Position numbers and translations under genes: made by a program
NCBI GenBank assembly: GCA_016223245.1
Contig: JACRPL010000017.1
Span: 1-55,672 of the forward strand
Origin: Candidatus Saganbacteria bacterium
Lineage (GTDB): Bacteria; Margulisbacteria; WOR-1; XYC2-FULL-46-14; XYC2-FULL-37-10
Length of the DNA: 55,672 nt
Direction: 5' to 3'
The notes under the pieces: model-generated
What the model saw: the letters and a program-made list of their open reading frames with translations, nothing else
Databases searched by the model: none
Told to the model about the DNA's origin: nothing
Shown here: positions 27,426-36,623 of the stretch, piece by piece
Position numbering within the stretch: the stretch's first letter is position 1
Layout of the letters: every line of letters starts with the position of its first letter

Positions 27426-28538
27426 TTATCGGATGAGTGAATTATAAAGAGTTTCTACGCGTTTTGCAATCGCTTTTGAAGAAAATCTTTCATGGGCGTC
27501 CACGCGAGCTAGCTCTCCCATTTTTTTGCGAAGCTTGTCGTCGTTTAATAGCCTTTCAATATGCGATGTGAATGCTTCGATATTCCGCGCAACCAGGTAC
27601 CCGTCGGTGCCCGACCTTACGGTATCGATAAGCCCGCCCGCAAAAAGCGCAACTATAGGAAGAGATAAGGCTTTTGCTTCGGCAAGCACAAGCCCCTGCG
27701 TTTCGGTAAGCGAAGCGAAGACAAAAATATCGCCCGCCGCGCAATGGGCTAGCGCGTCCTCATGCTTCAGGCCGCCGGAAAAGATAACATTTTTTACGGG
27801 CTTGCTTTTCAGCTCACATAACATCGGTCCGTCCCCTATCAAAAGCAGGTATAAATTTTCACGGTTTAATTTCCGGAAAGCTGAAACAAGGAAGGGGATA
27901 TTTTTTTCGCGCGAGATCCTACCCAGGCACACAAGCACTTTTGCATCTTTTGGGATGCCAAGAAGGGCTCTTATTTTCCCGCGGCTCCGCATGGCGTCAA
28001 TTTCCGCGTTAGGGTGTAGGTCGAACCCGCTCGGCACGACTTCGATGCGGTTTTTTATACCCCAGCTCAATAAAACCCTTTTCGACATTGCGGATGGCGC
28101 GATCGTCGCATCGATCGAATTGCAGAATGAGCGCAAGTAATTAGCCGCAATGAATTTTACAACTGGGTCCGGCAGTATCCGTATATAATGGGAATAGCGC
28201 GTGAAAAGCGTATGGAAAGTATAGGCGATCGGGACTTTTCTTTTTCGCGCAATGCTCCTGGCCAAAAGGCCTTGGAAAAAAGGCGAATGGGCATGGACCA
28301 AATCGACTTGCGGCAAGTCTTTTACGAACGGGAGCGCCACGCGAAATCCGGGATACCAAGTTGGGGAAGAAGGAAGCCTGATAACGTCCTTCTCATCGCA
28401 TACCTCCCCGGGGTAGCTTGGAGCAACGATGTAAACCTTATGCCCAAGAGCCCTAAGCTCCGATGCAAGCGTTACAATGGAGATTGTAACTCCCGAAATA
28501 TAGGGCTTATAAGAGTCGGTGAAAAAAGCGATGCGCAT
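27426..28538 (-). CDS. Glycosyltransferase family 4
   Basis: The 370-aa protein has the GT-B fold of GT4: N-terminal MRIAFFTDSYKPYISGV, HAHSPFFQG and, in the donor-binding half, LVCLGRISREKNIPFL, LLLIGDGP and the EX7E-type pair in SLTETQGLVLAEAKA. These features are shared with glycolipid synthases such as diacylglycerol glucosyltransferases, and the family also includes LPS core enzymes. Next to lpxD and skp, an envelope role is likely. The sugar and acceptor cannot be told from sequence. Confidence 0.85.
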   Translation of the reverse strand: MRIAFFTDSYKPYISGVTISIVTLASELRALGHKVYIVAPSYPGEVCDEKDVIRLPSSPTWYPGFRVALPFVKDLPQVDLVHAHSPFFQGLLARSIARKRKVPIAYTFHTLFTRYSHYIRILPDPVVKFIAANYLRSFCNSIDATIAPSAMSKRVLLSWGIKNRIEVVPSGFDLHPNAEIDAMRSRGKIRALLGIPKDAKVLVCLGRISREKNIPFLVSAFRKLNRENLYLLLIGDGPMLCELKSKPVKNVIFSGGLKHEDALAHCAAGDIFVFASLTETQGLVLAEAKALSLPIVALFAGGLIDTVRSGTDGYLVARNIEAFTSHIERLLNDDKLRKKMGELARVDAHERFSSKAIAKRVETLYNSLIR

Positions 28539-28541
28539 CTG

Positions 28542-29471
28542 CTATTTTAACTTTTTTAATATTTGGGGAAGCCGTCTCATGACGGCCAATGTTTCCATTT
28601 CTTTTTTATGGTCGACGGCAGGGAACCCTGAAACAACTGAATTTGACGGGATGTCCTTTGTGACACCCGCACGCGCCATGATGATAGTATTGTCTCCGAC
28701 GGACTGGTGACCTGAAAAGCCGGCCTGGCCGCCAACCGTTACATGCCGCCCAAGCTTAACGCTTCCGGCAAAGCCGACCAATCCTGTTATTGCGCAATCT
28801 TCGCCTATCTCGCAGTTGTGCGCGATATGGGTCAAGTTGTCGATCTTGCTCCTGCTGCCGATAATAGTGTTGCCGATCGTGCCTCGCGCAATGCATGTAT
28901 TAGCGAATATCTCCACATCGTTGCCGATTATTAGTTTTCCTATCTGGGGGATTTTTAAAAATTTGCCGCCTTCGGGCACAAACCCGTACCCGTCAACCCC
29001 AAGCCGTGCCCCGCAATGCACTACGCATCTTTTCCCTATTTTCGTGTTCGCGTAAACGCTTGCCTGCGGATAAATTATCGTATTCTCCCCGATCTCAACG
29101 CCAGGGCCAATGTACGAAAAGGCGCCGATAACGGCTCCTTTGGCTATTTTTGCAGTCGCGTGAACAACTGCCGTCTTGTGTATTCCGGCCTCGAGCTCGA
29201 GGGGATTTTCAAAAAGTGCAAGGATTTTAGCCAGGGCCAATCGCGTATTTTTTACAAGGATCGCGGGCTTTTCTTTAATAATTGAATTGGCTGGCGCCAC
29301 AACTGCCGCCGCATTAGAGGAAACAGCGTCATTTATAAATTTTTCTTCAAGAGCGAAGACCAGGTCGCTTGTTTTTGCGGACAAAAAATCGGAAACCCCG
29401 GCAATCTTTATAGTGGGGCTTCCCGACAATTGTCCGGAAATAAGCTTAGCAAGTTCGCCTAATTTAGGCAT
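28542..29471 (-). CDS. lpxD: UDP-3-O-(3-hydroxyacyl)glucosamine N-acyltransferase LpxD
   Basis: LpxD adds the second acyl chain to the lipid A precursor after LpxC. The 309-aa protein has the N-terminal uridine-binding domain, a left-handed beta-helix of hexapeptide repeats and the catalytic histidine in THIAHNCEIG, followed by GGQAGFSGH. It directly follows skp, the same order as skp-lpxD in E. coli, while the rest of the lpx genes are 20 kb away on the other side of the origin. Confidence 0.96.
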   Translation of the reverse strand: MPKLGELAKLISGQLSGSPTIKIAGVSDFLSAKTSDLVFALEEKFINDAVSSNAAAVVAPANSIIKEKPAILVKNTRLALAKILALFENPLELEAGIHKTAVVHATAKIAKGAVIGAFSYIGPGVEIGENTIIYPQASVYANTKIGKRCVVHCGARLGVDGYGFVPEGGKFLKIPQIGKLIIGNDVEIFANTCIARGTIGNTIIGSRSKIDNLTHIAHNCEIGEDCAITGLVGFAGSVKLGRHVTVGGQAGFSGHQSVGDNTIIMARAGVTKDIPSNSVVSGFPAVDHKKEMETLAVMRRLPQILKKLK

Positions 29472-29477
29472 TTGCCG

Positions 29478-29942
29478 TTATTTATTTAGTTCGGTTATTA
29501 CAAGATCGGTCAGGTCCATTCCGCCGATAATCACAACCTGTTTGTCTACGACAACGTCAATGCCCACTTTGTCTGCAACCTTTTGGACCGATTTGACGAT
29601 CTCTTTTTGGAGCCTTATCGTTAGCTCTTCATTGAGCTTGAGGAGAAGGTTCCTTTTTGGACTTAATTTTTCTTCGAGCTCTTTCCTAAGTTTTTCAAGG
29701 TCTTCTTTGCTTTTGCTTTTCTCTTCAGCTTCTTTGAGCTTTTTTTGGCTTTCTTCGAAGTCTTTTTTGAAAGATTCCTCGTCTTTGCTAAGCTGTTTTT
29801 GGGCTTTAGAAGTTTCTTTATACTCTTTGAACACCTTTTGGACATCAATAAGCCCTATATTTGAAGTTTGCGCCGCTTGCGCAATCGACAACGATGCCAT
29901 GAAACATGAAACCAACATTATAGCGAATAGTTTTCTTAACAT
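29478..29942 (-). CDS. skp: OmpH/Skp-family periplasmic chaperone
   Basis: From ATG 29942 the protein is 154 aa: a signal peptide (MLRKLFAIMLVSCFMASLSIA), then IGLIDVQKVFKEYKE, a long charged coiled coil (about 50-110) and a C-terminal strand region (VDKQVVIIGGMDLTDLVI). Skp forms a three-armed trimer that holds unfolded outer-membrane proteins. The frame is open further upstream, but the signal peptide and a GGGAGGA ribosome site fix the start. Six bases separate it from lpxD. Confidence 0.9.
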   Translation of the reverse strand: MLRKLFAIMLVSCFMASLSIAQAAQTSNIGLIDVQKVFKEYKETSKAQKQLSKDEESFKKDFEESQKKLKEAEEKSKSKEDLEKLRKELEEKLSPKRNLLLKLNEELTIRLQKEIVKSVQKVADKVGIDVVVDKQVVIIGGMDLTDLVITELNK

Positions 29943-30061
29943 AAATTCATCCTCCCTTTTTGATGCCCAAATTGTAGCATATAAAATATTTAAAATAAAG
30001 TGAAATTTTTCTTGGAGGAATATGATGTATATGCGGAGGCGAGAACCCCGAATATGCAAAA

Positions 30062-31729
30062 ATGTTAAACCGACTTAGCTCCATTTTAAAACTGCGAACC
30101 AATCTACACCAAGGGAAACGCTATGATGTAGCGATAGTTGGAGGGGGAATCATTGGTGCGGCAATCGCGGTTTCCTGCGCGCGCCAGGGATGGTCGGTTT
30201 TGGTAGTAGATAAAGGGGATTTGGCGGGAGAAACCTCTGCCAACAGTACCGGCCTTCTCCATGGAGGCGCGCGTTACGCAGAAAAATTAGAATTTGGCAT
30301 GGTGCTTTCTGCCATCCGCGGCAGGGAAGCTTTCAAAAGAGCGGCTCCCCATTTGGTCAGGGAAGTGCAGTACTTGGTTCCTGCTTTCTCGGAAGGGAAG
30401 CATAGTTATCGAAAAATGCAGGTTGGCCGTTGGTTATATGACGCAACCGAATGGATGGGTTTTAGTTCGTTTCCCCGGGGCAGAACAGCGAATGCCAGAG
30501 AACTCAGGTTGGAAGATATTCCCTTTGCGTATGGAAGCATCAAAGGAGGATCTTTTTTTTGGGACGGGCAAACCGATGATCACCGTTTGGCTTTGACCAT
30601 GTTGACGACAGCGGCTCAATACCGGGCGCATGTAATCAGCCGCATGGAGTGCTGCGGTTTCATTTATTCTGACGGGGGAAAAGCTCAAATTATCGGCCTG
30701 GAAATGAAGGATCAATTGGGTACGGAGACTTTTGAAGTCCGAGCCAATGCGGTTGTCAATGCCGCTGGCTCGTGGGCGCAGAATGTGGTTGGGCTGCAGG
30801 ACCCTCATGCGCGCCAATTACAAACGCTGGATGCAGGCTCGCATTTAATAGTTAGAAACTTTTTTGAACAGCAGTTGAAGAGCGGATTTTTTGCCGAATT
30901 CAAGGATGGCCGACTGGTATTTATCCTCCCGCACGGGGAGAATCTCCTTATCGGGACTACCTCTGAAGGGAAAAGAGAATCCTTAGCAAATGTTTTTCCC
31001 TTACCGGAGCACAACCAATACTTGCTGGACGGCGTAAATGGGCTTTTTCCGTTTGCCAACCTTGTCCCCGCGGATATTATTTTTGCTTATTCCGCGCACC
31101 GGGCGCTTTACAAAGACCCCAAGGCGAAAAATGCTGATGGGCTTTCCCGTGAACATGCGGTATTTGTTTCCCCGCAGGGATTGATTACGATTATTGGAGG
31201 GAAAATTACCGCTTCTCCGCTGATCGGCGAACAAGTCGCAAAATTGGCCGCCAAAAAGAGCAACCGTCCTTTTGAAAAGATTCCTATTGATGGCCTCCTC
31301 TATGGAGCAACCGATAGTTTTGATGTTTTTATGAGGGAAGAACTTCCGGCCTTGTCTGAAAAGTTTTTGGCTGATAAAAGGCTTTGTCGGCATCTCTTGT
31401 TAAAATACGGAAAGTTTGCCAGAGAAGTTTTAGAGGCGGCGGAAGGAGACAAAACTTTACTGGAGCCCCTGGAACCTTGGGCATTTGATATTGGCGCGCA
31501 GGTGGTTTATGCGGTGAGGCACGAAATGGCGCTAAAGGTAACAGATGTATTATCGCGTCGAATCCGGCTCGAAAGAGAAGTTGGAAACGGTCTCGTCGCT
31601 TCGGAACGTGTAGCAGAGATCATGGCCAAAGAACTGGGCTGGCCAGAAGAAGAAGCGGCTGCTCATGTGAGTAGTTATAAAGAAAAGGTCCAGAGAGGCA
31701 AAGCGGCGCCAAGGCCGCCAGCAGGCTAA
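30062..31729 (+). CDS. glpD: FAD-dependent glycerol-3-phosphate dehydrogenase (GlpD/GlpA-like)
   Basis: The 555-aa protein has an N-terminal FAD-binding fold (DVAIVGGGIIGAA, 22-34), the family's TSANSTGLLHGGARYAE, and the C-terminal helical cap (DIGAQVVYAVRHEMALKVTDVLSRR) of glycerol-3-phosphate dehydrogenases, which pass electrons from glycerol 3-phosphate to quinone. It stands alone on the plus strand between minus-strand envelope genes and the accessory region, with no glpK or glpF beside it. The 420 bases after it hold no gene. No clear ribosome site near ATG 30062. Confidence 0.85.
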   Translation: MLNRLSSILKLRTNLHQGKRYDVAIVGGGIIGAAIAVSCARQGWSVLVVDKGDLAGETSANSTGLLHGGARYAEKLEFGMVLSAIRGREAFKRAAPHLVREVQYLVPAFSEGKHSYRKMQVGRWLYDATEWMGFSSFPRGRTANARELRLEDIPFAYGSIKGGSFFWDGQTDDHRLALTMLTTAAQYRAHVISRMECCGFIYSDGGKAQIIGLEMKDQLGTETFEVRANAVVNAAGSWAQNVVGLQDPHARQLQTLDAGSHLIVRNFFEQQLKSGFFAEFKDGRLVFILPHGENLLIGTTSEGKRESLANVFPLPEHNQYLLDGVNGLFPFANLVPADIIFAYSAHRALYKDPKAKNADGLSREHAVFVSPQGLITIIGGKITASPLIGEQVAKLAAKKSNRPFEKIPIDGLLYGATDSFDVFMREELPALSEKFLADKRLCRHLLLKYGKFAREVLEAAEGDKTLLEPLEPWAFDIGAQVVYAVRHEMALKVTDVLSRRIRLEREVGNGLVASERVAEIMAKELGWPEEEAAAHVSSYKEKVQRGKAAPRPPAG

Positions 31730-32149
31730 GCGTTTTTAGCGTGCCATCTTAAAGTGCGTCCATAATTTTTTTGAACCATTTTTTGAGCTTAGAAGCCATC
31801 GTTGCAAGATAGGATTTCCATTAAACTTTTCTTCTCCCATTCGCTTGGTTCTAATGACTTTGCAGAGTCCTCCGCACTTTAGGGCGGGGATTCCATTAAG
31901 AGGATTTTGGGATCAATGTGATTGCGGTTGGCAGGGCTTTCATTTTTCTGTATTCCTTGCGCGCCAAGGTATTACGGGCAATTAAAAATAGTTTACTCCA
32001 AAGTGAAATTTCGGGGGGCTGTAGATATATATGTGAGGCCAAAGGAGAATAGGCAATCAATAGAAAAAATAGATTGATTTTTCAAAGGTCTCGCAGGAGG
32101 GGTTGAAAAAGTCAACGGAAAGAATTTCAAAGAAATAAGGAGGCTTAAA
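31730..32149. other. Gene-free stretch after glpD
   Basis: No open frame with a family signature, no tRNA and no convincing terminator is visible. A small GCTAA/TTAGC stem occurs at about 31725-31740 without a T-run. Only the AAGGAGG ribosome site at 32140-32146 of the next gene stands out. Confidence 0.5.
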
Positions 32150-32996
32150 ATGACAAAGACAAATATAGTGGGTGTAGTAAGATCCAGAATGACAGCTTTC
32201 GAACAGGTATGCGGTTCTTTTGCGGATCGAGAAAGAGGATTGGCTCTTACAGTCGGGAGGCCGGATGGAACAAGAATAAGATTGAGAGATGCCACATATC
32301 AGGATGTCACATATCGGCTAGGGAATAATCCACATGAGGATAGGTGCGTTGAGATGGTAACGAGGTTGCGGCTTGAAAAAGAAGACTCGCTTGAAGTCCG
32401 TACTCCCGTTGGAATTTTGCTGTCAAACATAGAAATCTATGTGCCAAATAAAAAGAAATTTGCATCTCTTAATGAGAGTAGACTTTCTGATATAGATGCT
32501 GCAATGCAATTTGTTGATAATTTTTTGTTATATAATGCAATGTGCGCGGCAGCGGAAAAAGGCGGGCCTACGCCTAAAGATATTTCAAATATTGGCCTTG
32601 CTTTTGCTATGACCAAAAGAATACCTATTCCTGCAATGCATGAACGCAAGCCTGCGATGAAGGATGTATTTCCAATAGCGATAGGGCAAGCAGACGTAAT
32701 CGTTAAAGAATTCCAGGCATTTTTAGACGCAGGATATTCAATGCCTTCCCCCCCTGTTATCGAAAAAGGTTGCTTCGGAATATTCTTATCTTGCTGACGA
32801 TTACAAGCCGGCGCTTGTTGATAACGAAACTGACAAAACAGCTTATTGCGATTGGTTGAGCTATATAACCAGAAGGAAATTTAGATTATTAACTCAAGCT
32901 GAATGGGAGGTCGCGATAAAGCATAAAATTATCTTTCCTACTACTAATAAAGATGGAAACTCTAACCCTGTTGGCTTCATCCTTGCCGAGGATTAA
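32150..32996 (+). pseudogene. Frameshifted gene with FGE-like C-terminal fragment
   Basis: The first frame (32150-32797, 215 aa) has a strong AAGGAGG and no family I know. At 32763-32770 (run of five A then GG), a +1 shift opens a second frame (32769-32996) that reads on smoothly as VASEYSYLADDY and then TAYCDWLSYITRRKFRLLTQAEWEVA. That is the YCxWLS...RLPTEAEWE signature of formylglycine-generating-enzyme/SUMF1-type domains. The product would be about 281 aa, and the domain stops soon after this motif, far short of its usual end. It may be a decayed gene, a sequencing slip, or true frameshifting; I favour decay because the domain is also truncated. Confidence 0.7.
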
Positions 32997-33095
32997 CAGG
33001 AACTCGATCCTGCCAAAGGCCGGCACGCGCCAAAATAATTCTTAAATAATTCTTAATCAACTGAAATTTTGGGAAGTACGGTACGATAAAAGAGT

Positions 33096-33584
33096 ATGGC
33101 AGAAGGCGTACACTTTAGAATAGGCGGCAATGACGCATCTTCTTGGGAAAATGCGGCATCCTATGCGCTAAAAAATATTTGTGGGCGAGATCCGTCGTCA
33201 GCCAATATGGCTGGCGCCGAAAAAGCTTTGAAAGCGCAGAATGAGGCGCATCTAAAAGGAGAAGGCGCATACAGGATAAATCTTTCTCTCCCATCCGGCG
33301 CGGACCATAGGTTTTTTTCAAAATTAAGGCCAGGCGTCGAGATATACGTTGTTCCAGCCGAATTTTGCCAGAAAGATGAACCAAAGATTATCGTAAAAGA
33401 AGTTGAAATACCTTGCAAAGAAGCTCCTAAACCTATTCCAGCGCCTGATCCTATGCCTGTCCCTGCCCCAAAGCCAGAGCCAAAACCCGAGCCAGTTCCT
33501 GCGCCTAAGTCTACGCCTGTTCCCAAGGCTAAGCCAAAGCCTAAGCCTAAGCCTAAAGATAATGGAGGCAAAGTCACAATATGA
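33096..33584 (+). CDS. Small protein with proline-lysine-rich tail
   Basis: The 162-aa protein has two parts. Residues 1-88 form a compact unit (AEKALKAQNEAHL, YRINLSLPSG, LRPGVEIYVVP) that loosely resembles a LysM domain (the ALxxxN and PGxxIxVP pattern), which would bind peptidoglycan. Residues 105-155 are proline-lysine-glutamate repeats (PAPKPEPKPEP, KPKPKPKP), like spacers that span the periplasm or wall. No signal peptide is seen. It overlaps the next gene by four bases (ATGA), opening a three-gene unit. Confidence 0.6.
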   Translation: MAEGVHFRIGGNDASSWENAASYALKNICGRDPSSANMAGAEKALKAQNEAHLKGEGAYRINLSLPSGADHRFFSKLRPGVEIYVVPAEFCQKDEPKIIVKEVEIPCKEAPKPIPAPDPMPVPAPKPEPKPEPVPAPKSTPVPKAKPKPKPKPKDNGGKVTI

Positions 33585-34804
33585 GCGATCTTTCTGCAAG
33601 CCCGGTCTGCGCAAAATATTCTATTGCGCCCTCAAGACTAATGCCGGCCTCCGATAAAGAAGCGGCGGCAAGGGCGGAAGATATTATAAGCATCCTGAAG
33701 GAAATAGACGCGTTGTCCAAAGCGAAGGTACTAGTCGGCAGTATTTCCGGCATCTCATCTGCGGCGGTCAAGATCTTTGCGGGAACAAAACCCGACAAAT
33801 GGTTAGATGATGTACGGTTTGAGAATTATATCCAAAAGAAGCTCGAGGCAGTAATCGAAAAGCTTAAAAGTAGAAAATTTGCGAATGATAAGATCAAATT
33901 TGAACAAATGCTTGCGATCTTGAAACCAGTTTTGGACGCGCTTTTGCAAATAAAAAGCAGCCTTTCCCCTGAATCAAAAAAGATATACGATGAAAAAACG
34001 CGCTCGCTTATAAGCAATATTACCACTGACGATATCATGAATGCCCTTGAACGCATCGCAGCAGGGATAGCCGGGAAATTTTCACAGAAAGAAAGAGCCG
34101 CGCTTGGGATAACAGATAATAAAACACCAAATTATTCAGTATTTGAAGCATACATTAGGAGGCAATGCATCCCATCTGCCGCGGTACCGAAGCTCGTCCT
34201 GCCGATCGATCCGCCTAAAAAAATCGAATCTCCCCCATCTTGGGTTTTTAATGCAAATGGAAGCATAGGCGGCGGATATTTGAGCGGAACCGCAGCGGGG
34301 CTTTCGTTAAGGGCCGACGTTAAAATTGGAAAACTTTCGATCTCTCTTGGATACCTTAATAAGGAAAGATTTTCCAACGGCTTTTTGCAGGAGGCCTTCG
34401 ACAAGTATTACGCCGCCGCATCTTATCTTCTCGGAGATCTTGCGGTTGCCGGCGGGCCGCAGACTAATTATCACGCCATTGCGCGCGAATTCGAATTTGG
34501 AGGATTTGCTTCGGGAAGTTTTACAAAAAAGGCGCATTCCGCTTCATTACTTATCAATCCTTCGTCAAGAGGTATTTTTGCCGCGGGGAGATATGCGTAC
34601 GACAAATATGGGGCGGTTGTGTCTTTTAGTTCTGTAAGCGGTGCGCAAGCGACCGTTTTCGCTTCATTTAATATTTGGAAATTAAGAGTTTCCCCTTTTG
34701 TGTCGGCAGATAAAAATGGATTTGGCGGAGGCTTGTCTGTTGGGGCAGGGTCTGAAAACCCGGCAAACAATTTATATCCCGAGAGGTTCACACAATGGCA
34801 GTAG
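33581..34804 (+). CDS. Unknown protein: helical N-terminus, barrel-like C-terminus
   Basis: No family recognised in this 407-aa protein. Residues 1-215 are mainly helical and charged. From about 222 on it reads as alternating short strands (SIGGGYLSGTAAGLSLRADV, SISLGYLN, FGGFASGSFT, FAAGRYAYDKYGAVVSFSS, LRVSPFVSAD, FGGGLSVGAG), much like an outer-membrane barrel. Yet it has no signal peptide, and the C terminus (FTQWQ) lacks the usual last-strand aromatic end. It overlaps both neighbours, so it is made together with the proline-rich protein and the kinase. Confidence 0.6.
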   Translation: MSDLSASPVCAKYSIAPSRLMPASDKEAAARAEDIISILKEIDALSKAKVLVGSISGISSAAVKIFAGTKPDKWLDDVRFENYIQKKLEAVIEKLKSRKFANDKIKFEQMLAILKPVLDALLQIKSSLSPESKKIYDEKTRSLISNITTDDIMNALERIAAGIAGKFSQKERAALGITDNKTPNYSVFEAYIRRQCIPSAAVPKLVLPIDPPKKIESPPSWVFNANGSIGGGYLSGTAAGLSLRADVKIGKLSISLGYLNKERFSNGFLQEAFDKYYAAASYLLGDLAVAGGPQTNYHAIAREFEFGGFASGSFTKKAHSASLLINPSSRGIFAAGRYAYDKYGAVVSFSSVSGAQATVFASFNIWKLRVSPFVSADKNGFGGGLSVGAGSENPANNLYPERFTQWQ

Positions 34805-36402
34805 CTGCAACAGTTAGAGCTCAAACTTTAGGAATAAGATATAGAGGATTTTCAAGGATCGCAGTAGAGCATCCGCGGCTCGCAAATATTGCAAAGTTTG
34901 GAACTCCTATTGCTTCTGCCGGATTTTCCGCATTCAGCTATTATTTATTAACATTCGCAGCGCTTATTCCTGATGCACTGATGACAGCGGGAGCTGGCTT
35001 TGGAGTTGGCGTCTTTTTAGCGGCGATCGGTTCTCTTGTTTCACAAAAAGGGCAAGCAGCTGCAGCGGCTGAAGAAAATTTGGCGCGTGCGGATGCCGCA
35101 GAAGCCGCGCTTCAGGCAAGCCGGCTTGCATTACTGGGAACGCAAGAGATGAACGTTCTTGGGCTCTCGGTAGATGCGCGTTTGAAATCGATAAGAAGAG
35201 AAATAGCTGACCTGAAAAGCGGCATAGAGAAAAATCAAAGTCTGCTGATAATCAGGCGTAAAGAGGTATCGCGGCAAAGCAAGATGGGCGAAACCCAGGA
35301 TGCAATAATCGGAGCCGCAGCCAGAGAAGGTATTGAGCACGATGTCAAAACTTTGCCGGGCAGAATAGAAGGGCAAGAAAATGAATTAAGAGGGCTTGAG
35401 ATCAGCGAAGCGCAGACGGAAAGGTCGCTATTTCCAAGCGCTCTCATTACAGACATCGAAGAATTGGGAAAAGGCGGGATGGGTCAGGTTCAGGTTGGAT
35501 ATTGTCCGAAACTCGGCAAAAAAGTGGTGCTAAAAACAATGCTTTCGGATAAGCTTGACAAAGAGGCATTAAGGGAAGCAAAGGAACGGTTTAAGAGAGA
35601 AGCCCTGTCCCAATCGCAGATATTTGACCCAAATGTCGCAAAAATTTATGGATATTCCGAAGAGACAAAGACCGACAGCGGCGGGCAAACATATATTGTT
35701 TACACTATTTACCAGGAATACATTGAAGGCATGGATCTTACAAAATATTTGGATGCGCTCGAGGGGCGGCCGCGGCCGGTGATCGATATCCTTAGCCTAT
35801 TTTTACAGATCGCAAAGGGTGTTGCCGCGACGCACGCAAAAAACATTATCCACCGGGACCTTAAGCCTGACAATGTGAGGGTCAGCGGCTTGAAATTTGC
35901 AAAATTGATCGATTTTGGCATTGCCAAAGCGGCTAAAGAACACGGAGAAAACGCCGGAGGAACGCAGCTGACGGCGTCCGGGAATATTATAGGAACGCCG
36001 CAATACATGGCGCCCGAGCAAATTCTTCCTGGAGGCAGTAGGAGAATCGGCCCAAAAACGGACGTTTTTGCGCTCGGAATTATTTTATTTGAAATGCTTA
36101 CGGGAAAGCGCCCTTATCAGGGAACCCAGATCGACCAATCATCCGGCGCTTGGGAGCAAGCAGACGAGCAATCGTTGCAATCCCTGCAAATCCTTCTCCG
36201 CACAATATCGGCTTTTGGCAACAGGACAGCGTATCCGTTCCCTGTAATTTCGAAAACTTTAGGGGAACACCATGAATTACAGATACTTGTTGAAAGAATG
36301 ACAGAAAATAACGTCGAACAAAGAATTCCATTGAGCGAAGCGATCAAAGAAATTAATGAATTAATAGCCAATTTTTCTAAACAGAAGATTTTCGCAATCT
36401 AA
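34795..36402 (+). CDS. Membrane-anchored Ser/Thr protein kinase
   Basis: The 535-aa protein has an uncommon order. Two hydrophobic segments lie near the N terminus (about 38-85), then a coiled coil (about 90-215), then a complete Hanks-type kinase (223-535). Kinase motifs: glycine loop GKGGMG (226-231), K247 in VVLKTM, HRDLKPDN (353-360, catalytic D355), DFGIAK (D373), GTPQYMAPEQ and DVFALGIILFEMLTGKRPY. Most PknB-type kinases have the kinase first and a sensor after the membrane segment. It is the last gene of the three-gene unit, whose other products are likely partners or substrates. Confidence 0.93.
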   Translation: MAVAATVRAQTLGIRYRGFSRIAVEHPRLANIAKFGTPIASAGFSAFSYYLLTFAALIPDALMTAGAGFGVGVFLAAIGSLVSQKGQAAAAAEENLARADAAEAALQASRLALLGTQEMNVLGLSVDARLKSIRREIADLKSGIEKNQSLLIIRRKEVSRQSKMGETQDAIIGAAAREGIEHDVKTLPGRIEGQENELRGLEISEAQTERSLFPSALITDIEELGKGGMGQVQVGYCPKLGKKVVLKTMLSDKLDKEALREAKERFKREALSQSQIFDPNVAKIYGYSEETKTDSGGQTYIVYTIYQEYIEGMDLTKYLDALEGRPRPVIDILSLFLQIAKGVAATHAKNIIHRDLKPDNVRVSGLKFAKLIDFGIAKAAKEHGENAGGTQLTASGNIIGTPQYMAPEQILPGGSRRIGPKTDVFALGIILFEMLTGKRPYQGTQIDQSSGAWEQADEQSLQSLQILLRTISAFGNRTAYPFPVISKTLGEHHELQILVERMTENNVEQRIPLSEAIKEINELIANFSKQKIFAI

Positions 36403-36611
36403 ATTTGAAAAGGCTTCAAAGCCCCGCTCACTATTATAGATATCACGGCATTGCTCCAAAGATACTATCTTCACCTCCTTAGGCCATCCAAAGGCGTGTA
36501 GTATTGTGCGGGTATGTTCAAAAGAAAGCTTTCAAACAATATTCTACCTTTCTTTAACGAGATTGCTTGAAGACACAAAATAAGAACGAGTTTTCTTCAT
36601 CTAGAAAATGG

Positions 36612-36617
36612 TAAAAT
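36612..36617 (+). promoter_or_regulatory. -10 box of a leaderless rsmG promoter
   Basis: TAAAAT (36612-36617) is six bases before ATG 36624, and there is no Shine-Dalgarno sequence. A good -35 is not seen (TTTTCT 15 bases upstream at best). The 220-base gap before it holds nothing else clear. Confidence 0.5.
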
Positions 36618-36623
36618 AGGCGC

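Noticed and set aside
33161-33577. 138-codon glycine-rich open frame opposite the proline-rich protein
   Set aside because: It is the reverse reading of proline codons and has no start signal.
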